58,048 nucleotides of DNA from Seminavis robusta (taxonomy: Eukaryota > Bacillariophyta > Bacillariophyceae > Naviculales > Naviculaceae), in the NCBI GenBank assembly GCA_903772945.1, contig CAICTM010000590.1, positions 1 through 58,048 on the forward strand, read 5' to 3'. Made by a program: the position numbers and the translations under genes. Under the pieces are notes generated by a model. It had not been told where the DNA came from, made no database searches, and saw only the letters and a program-made list of their open reading frames with translations. This document shows, in pieces, positions 52,946 to 58,048 of this stretch (its first letter is position 1; every line of letters starts with the position of its first letter).

Positions 52946-55857
52946 ATGACCTTTCCAGCACCTCAAATATCTCTGGCAGAACACATCTGCTTACTGCTTA
53001 TATCCGAACTACTAGCTATTAGGAAAGAAAAGATGAAAGAAGAGGTTGATAGTAAGAAGATGAAGGACGAGGAAGAATCTCCTGGCACTGGTACCAATGG
53101 GAGCGATACACTCGATCCAGCGGTACGGGATATTCTCCTTGAGAGGGCCGAGGCCGAAGCTGCTCAATTCCAAGCGGAGGAATTCAGTAAAGAAGAAGGA
53201 GAAGAAGAAGTCATGGACCCCGTTGTCCTGGATATTCTTACCAAGCGGCCCGCTTTGGATGCCAAACAGTTGGAAAAGGATGAAGAAATTGCCATGGTCA
53301 GAGATTTGAACACGAAACAAAGTCTCAGTCAAGAAACAAGTGAATCCAGAGAAGAAGAAATTATGCAAATAGTGGCAGGTCAAGCCAGTTTTGCAGCCGC
53401 GGAACGTCTTACTGCCAAAGAAAATCTAGAAAATGCCAATGCAGCCATTGTCAACACAAATGATGACAACACACAAAAAGCTGCTCTTGGAATTGTGGTA
53501 GGGCCCCCCACAGCAGGAGATGCTGTCCCACAAACTGCCTTGCACCGAACAACGGGTAACCATCAGATGAATCCACAATCTCAGCCAGGTGCATTCCTGG
53601 GTGCACCAGGAGGACAGATGGAACGAAACCCAAACTTAAACTACGGCCTTGTTGGTGCCAATTCGGGGACTCAAAGTGGCCCACAATATTCGACAAATAA
53701 TGAAGGGTTGGTAAGGGCTAATGCTGTAGAGGATGATACCGCTGATTTGATGCATGCCAATCCGGTTGATCTGGAAACCAACCAGCATCGAGAACTCCAA
53801 AGGAGCAGCAACAGAGACTTTTATTGCAGCATTCTTTGGTTGTTGCTGGTTGCTGCCATTGTTGTGGGATTCGTGGTAACACAAAAGAACAAGGATACAG
53901 TGGTCGTAGTTGAGTCAACTGAGGCTCCAACAGTTTATGGCTCCATGGAACCCTCTGAAGTCCCATCCACCGCTCCCACTGGTTCTCTTGACATGCTGTT
54001 GGGTAGCCTACAAGACTACACTTTCGCCAGCATCAATAGTGGTAGTGAAACCCCTCAATGGAGAGCATGGCAATGGTAGCCAATCACCAAAATATCACTT
54101 TCTTGAAGAATGGAGGAAGGTGCAGCTGTTGCTCTTGCTCTTCTTCTCCTTTGAAGGAGAAAGTTGGATCCTCTGATAAAAGAACGATGGATGGATGACA
54201 CGTCGAAGAGTGCACTGGTTCTCCATGGTTTGGTTATTTTTTTTGGGTCATACTTTGAATTTGCCAGAACCTGCACCTACCTGCAACAGCCAAGGGCAAT
54301 TTACATCTCTGAATATGCAACAACTTGAGCAATCTGGTCTCCCCCCATTTTTGCCACCTGAGATGCGCTTTGACTTCCTTGTCCCTTGTAGACTTGTCGA
54401 ACAATGACATTGCTGGACCATTTCATCTCTGTTACCAGAACTTTATGAGATGACTGGTTTGATACATTTGAGTTTGTCGGGAAATCGGTTCACTGGCAAA
54501 ATTCCCTCCGAGATTTCACTATTGACTTCATTGTCCCAACTTAGCTTGGGGCTGAATGAATTGACTGGTAAATTTCCTTCTGATGTTTTGCTCCTGACCT
54601 CACTGGATGAACTTGACCTTTTTCATAATCAGTTTACCGGTCCACTGCCTTCGGACTGGGCCCTAATCACTGGCAGTCTTGACCTTCAACAATCAGTTTA
54701 CAGGCCTGCCTTCGAGTTGGCTCCTGACCTATTGGACAGTCTTGACCTATCTGGCAACCAGTTGACTAATCCAATTCCTTCCGAGTTTGGGCTCCTGACC
54801 TCATTGGAAACTGTTTGGCTCGAATCAGTTCCGGTCCATTCCTTCTGACTTGGTGCTCCTGACCAAGATAGGTTGCTTTGTCTGAATCAGTGACTGGCGT
54901 TCCTTCGAGCTTGGCTCTGACCTCATTGGAGAGGCTTAGCATTGATCAGAACCAGTTGACCAGTCCAGTTCCTTCCGAGGTTGGTGCATTGACTGCATTG
55001 AAAAGGCTGTGGTTGCAAGAAAATGAGTTATCTGGAAAGATTCCCTCGGAGTTTGGTCTCCAAACCTCACTGGTGAGGTTTGGCATTCTTCAAATCTGTG
55101 ACGGTCAAGTTCCTTCTGAGTTTGGTGCATGTACTTCTTTGACTAGACTGTGGTTAAATGACAACCAGTTCACTGGCTCCGTTCCCATGAGCTTTGGCTC
55201 CTGACATCATTGTTGGAGCTTCACCTTTATGACAACCAATTCACCGGAACCATCGCAACTGAAGTTGGTATGATGAAATCTTTGACATATCTGGGTCTTC
55301 AGAACAATATTTTGATGGGACCCCTACCCATCCAACTGAATGCATCTATGGGATTGAGGCTATATGGGAATCTCTTCTCAGGAACTGTGCCGAAGCATCT
55401 TTGTTCTTTGCTGCAGTGTGATTGTTCCCTCAATGAAACTCCTCCTGTTGCCACATGTGCCGAACTCACAGAAGTTCCACCTGATTGGCCTGGGTGGTTT
55501 CCAGCCAGACCTACTGATGTCATGCTGAATATCCAAACTGATCATAAACCTTATGAAACATCGTGGGTTTGGCAGAAGGAAACCAATGTGACTGGTGTTT
55601 GGGATACACAGGAATCAGGTGGTCCACTGGAGTTTGCATATTATCTTTATTCCTCTCTCTTCCCTGTCAACACTGAAACATCCTACAGATTGATTGTATC
55701 TGACAGGCGGGGTGATGGCATACCCAATGGTTGGATCACTATGACAGCCACCAACCAGACAGTGTTGTATTCTTTGGAAGCTGGGGAGTTCTTCTCTGAA
55801 CTCACCATTGCCGTTTTGGTTAGAGCAGATGGATCTTTTGATATCACACACTTCTAG
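52946..55857 (+). pseudogene. Transmembrane LRR receptor-like gene, multiply frameshifted
   Basis: The first frame (start ATG at 52946 or, more like relatives I recall, 53033) runs to a stop at 54079. It codes an acidic cytosolic part (LDPAVRDILLERAEAEAAQF; EEEVMDPVVLDILTKRP), a membrane span (ILWLLLVAAIVVGFVVT, near 53835) and the start of the ectodomain (SGSETPQWRAWQW). Further pieces lie in changing frames: EEWRKVQLL near 54110, leucine-rich repeats such as LSGNRFTGKIPSEISLLTSL (54450-54848), more repeats (54878-55204), and the end (55210-55857) with a Cys cap (CDCSLNETPP) and a C-terminal domain with SDRRGDGIPNGW. At least four frameshifts make it a pseudogene of the large diatom LRR receptor-like family. 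It starts divergently from PLAC8. Confidence 0.85.
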
Positions 55858-56623
55858 CAAAGAGTGACTGGATATCACCATTTCTACTCCTCTGTAATTC
55901 AATGTTAAATATTTCTCTATTGGTAAACAACTACTCAGTATGCAGTCATTATTAGCTAGATAATCCCATCCATTTTCCTGCAGTCGGAGCGAACTGGATC
56001 GTGAGAACTGAGCGAAAGACGAACGGGTTACTATGTGGTTGCAGGGGACTGTGGGTGAGATGGTCGAATTCTGCAAACACGGATAGAGCATGTCGATGCA
56101 ATCCCAGAACTTTCTTTGGGAATGCCAAACTTAGCACGGCTTGATGAAGCAAGCCATGCTGTCTTTGGCATTCCTGCAATTGAACTATGCTACGTTCCGG
56201 TATAGAAATTTCCAGCTAGTTTCTGTCACAATCTCGTCCAGTGAGGACGCATAATCCCCCGGGTCGGAAGCCAAAAACCAAGCCCTTCTGCCCCCATGTT
56301 GGTGATCGATTTATCTCCCCTGATCCCACAGAACCTAGCCGCGCATTTTTGCCTCTTCGTTGCCTTTGGAAGTGGACTGGCCTCTCAAAGGTTCCGTCCG
56401 TAATTTTCTAATACGGAGGGAGAATATAATAAGCAATCGGCTGGCTTATTGGACACTAACCCTATACTACGGTATGCTGTATCGCTATCGCCAGCAGAGG
56501 TGCGCGATATCGCGTGGTGCGCAGATCGCATTGGAAATTTTGCACACAACCCAAACAACGTGAGACCAAAACATGGCAAATCCAACATTGCAAGCAAAGA
56601 ATGCAACGCAAGAGTAGCGTACC
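55858..56623. other. Spacer and promoter of the last gene
   Basis: No gene supported. An inexact inverted pair (ctttgggaatgccaaac near 56114 and ctgtctttggcattcctgc near 56159) can form a hairpin. Confidence 0.4.
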
Positions 56624-58048
56624 ATGACTGTCCCTCCATCTTCTTCCAGATCTATCACTAGCAATAATGCATCATCGGCAGCCCCAGCTGGAACGATGAA
56701 GACAATCATTCGATCTTGTCTAGCTTTGATCGTGGTGGCGGGATTGCTTCAGAATCCTACTACCAGCTACGTCCAATGGTACCGGGGACCACGCAAACTA
56801 TCCGCCGAACAGGACTTGGCAGTGGCTACTAGAAAGCAACCTCTCGCTGATGATACCGCTATCAGTATCGATGCTTCAAGTGGCATCCGTTCGGATCAAT
56901 CGGAGACATCTTTGCAAGGCACCGCAGATACCCCTGAATTTGCTACTGCGGCTGCAGGCACTGACACTCACACTCACGCTGTCAGTGACATTGTCCCTAA
57001 AACTGGCAGTGGCAGTACTAGTGTTGCCAAGAGAAATGATAATCAGGAAGAGAAGCAGAGCAAGCAGATCAAGCAACAGGGACGAAAGAAGAAGAACAAG
57101 AGGAAGGAGAAGCAGTCGAGTCTGATCAGCGGTAAGAAAAGTAAAGATCAGCAGCTTGAAAGTTTGCCTCCATTGGACTCTTTGATTGGTGACTTGAACG
57201 AGGACATTACGGGTGATGTTCAGTTTCTGTTGGACTTTGCCATTGTAGGATTCGGCAAGTGTGGGACTACGGCGCTCATCAACTGGCTCGATGATCATCC
57301 TGAAATAAACACCATTCCCAAAGAAGCACTCCATCTCCCACGCAAGAGGCCGGCATTGATGGTTCAGAAACTTCATCAAATGAAAGAGCAAACTCTACTC
57401 TCACAACAACAAAATAGCACTAGCAACAACAGCACCAGCACAACGAACTCTCTTCAGGGATTCAAAAACCCAAGCGACGTACGACGCCCCGAATCCATGG
57501 CATACATTCAAAAGTACTGGCCACAAACCAAACTCATCATTACCGTGCGGCATCCGGTCTTATGGTTCCAAAGTCTCTACAACTTTCTAGTCAATGAAAT
57601 GGGACGTTCTCAAAAGTTCTTGCGTCACACATCGCTCATTGGAGGTCCGCACAAGAACACGGCCTACGCCCACACTGGCAAGGGAGAGTTCCATGCCATT
57701 CTCAGCCTGCTCGGGAAAACACCGCTCAACACACCACAAGAATTAGAGCTACTCCAAGGATTCCTCCAAGAAGACGAACTGGAACAGTACTGGCCACCAC
57801 CCACACCGGGGTTGCCCAACCCAATATTCTTTCTGGACACTTCCCAAATGAGCGACAGCAACGAAACGCGTGCAGCACAGTTTCGGTACGATCTGCAAGA
57901 CTTTTTGGGATTGCAACAACCTTTGCCGCCCGTGCCGCATGTTCGTCCGGGCAAAGATCGAAACGTCGATGAGTCTCTCAAGATGGATATTTGTGCTCCC
58001 GAAAATGACGTTTTGCGAGCCGAACTCATGCGAATCTCGCGCAAGGCC
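56624..58048 (+). CDS. Sulfotransferase-like type II membrane protein, partial
   Basis: Open from the ATG at 56624 through the right edge, 475 codons with no stop, so the 3' end is missing. A short cytosolic N-terminus, a membrane anchor (about 27-43, IIRSCLALIVVAGLLQ) and a long Lys/Gln-rich stem lead to LDFAIVGFGKCGTTALINWL (GKCGTT at 211-216), the 5'-phosphosulfate loop, and IITVRHPVLWFQSLYNF (Arg309, Ser317), the 3'-phosphate site. It should use PAPS in the Golgi. It is not a close copy of 20947-22074: the loops differ (PKSGTT against GKCGTT) and the spacing differs, so the two represent separate subfamilies. Confidence 0.82.
   Translation, partial: MTVPPSSSRSITSNNASSAAPAGTMKTIIRSCLALIVVAGLLQNPTTSYVQWYRGPRKLSAEQDLAVATRKQPLADDTAISIDASSGIRSDQSETSLQGTADTPEFATAAAGTDTHTHAVSDIVPKTGSGSTSVAKRNDNQEEKQSKQIKQQGRKKKNKRKEKQSSLISGKKSKDQQLESLPPLDSLIGDLNEDITGDVQFLLDFAIVGFGKCGTTALINWLDDHPEINTIPKEALHLPRKRPALMVQKLHQMKEQTLLSQQQNSTSNNSTSTTNSLQGFKNPSDVRRPESMAYIQKYWPQTKLIITVRHPVLWFQSLYNFLVNEMGRSQKFLRHTSLIGGPHKNTAYAHTGKGEFHAILSLLGKTPLNTPQELELLQGFLQEDELEQYWPPPTPGLPNPIFFLDTSQMSDSNETRAAQFRYDLQDFLGLQQPLPPVPHVRPGKDRNVDESLKMDICAPENDVLRAELMRISRKA

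Overview
The window looks like nuclear DNA of a diatom (stramenopile), probably a pennate species. The evidence is the gene content: a class C (GABA-B-like) receptor, two DUF6824 proteins, a PLAC8 protein, a GT17-type glycosyltransferase, a decayed transmembrane LRR receptor-like gene, and two proteins with a signal peptide followed by Phe (the diatom plastid-import signature). Introns are short (about 80-260 nt) with GTAAG-type donors. Genes are sparse and sit on both strands. Spacers are rich in CTAG tracts and in the palindrome TACCGGTA. No bacterial, organellar, tRNA, rRNA or CRISPR features were found.

Layout. 1-9.7 kb is a transposon graveyard read on the minus strand. It holds an internally deleted Ty3/Gypsy element with both LTRs (1365-5183), a second Gypsy gag-pol remnant truncated at both ends (5184-7850), and a tyrosine recombinase (Crypton-like) gene that is complete except for one frameshift (7850-9710). 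10.4-15.8 kb holds a dispersed repeat in two copies, one split by a roughly 600-bp insertion; an ankyrin-repeat gene with one frameshift; a repeat block with short inverted ends; and a decayed minus-strand gene. 16.2-20.2 kb is a three-exon GPCR. 20.9-22.1 kb is a type II membrane sulfotransferase.

22-32.8 kb is mostly spacer. It contains three paralogous small genes (23270, 26909, 28786) that share an unusual N-terminus (MIPTMILIP) and an Arg/Ser-rich C-terminus. I recognise no known family, and this is the best candidate for something undescribed. A conserved diatom-type hypothetical (30156-30737) and a 110-bp nested perfect palindrome (31431-31540) follow.

32.8-58 kb is the most gene-dense part: a GT17-like glycosyltransferase, a plastid-targeted membrane protein, a small secreted protein, a membrane-anchored protein with a zinc ribbon and a PARG-like C-terminal domain, two DUF6824 genes, a plastid-targeted kinase-like protein, a four-exon PLAC8 gene, an LRR receptor pseudogene, and the 5' part of a second sulfotransferase that runs off the right edge.

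The genes do not form one obvious pathway. Themes are surface sensing (GPCR, LRR receptor, PLAC8), Golgi-type modification (two sulfotransferases, GT17) and lineage-specific families of unknown function. Splice sites were inferred by eye from GT/AG signals and frame continuity. Domain calls rest on remembered motifs; no search was run.
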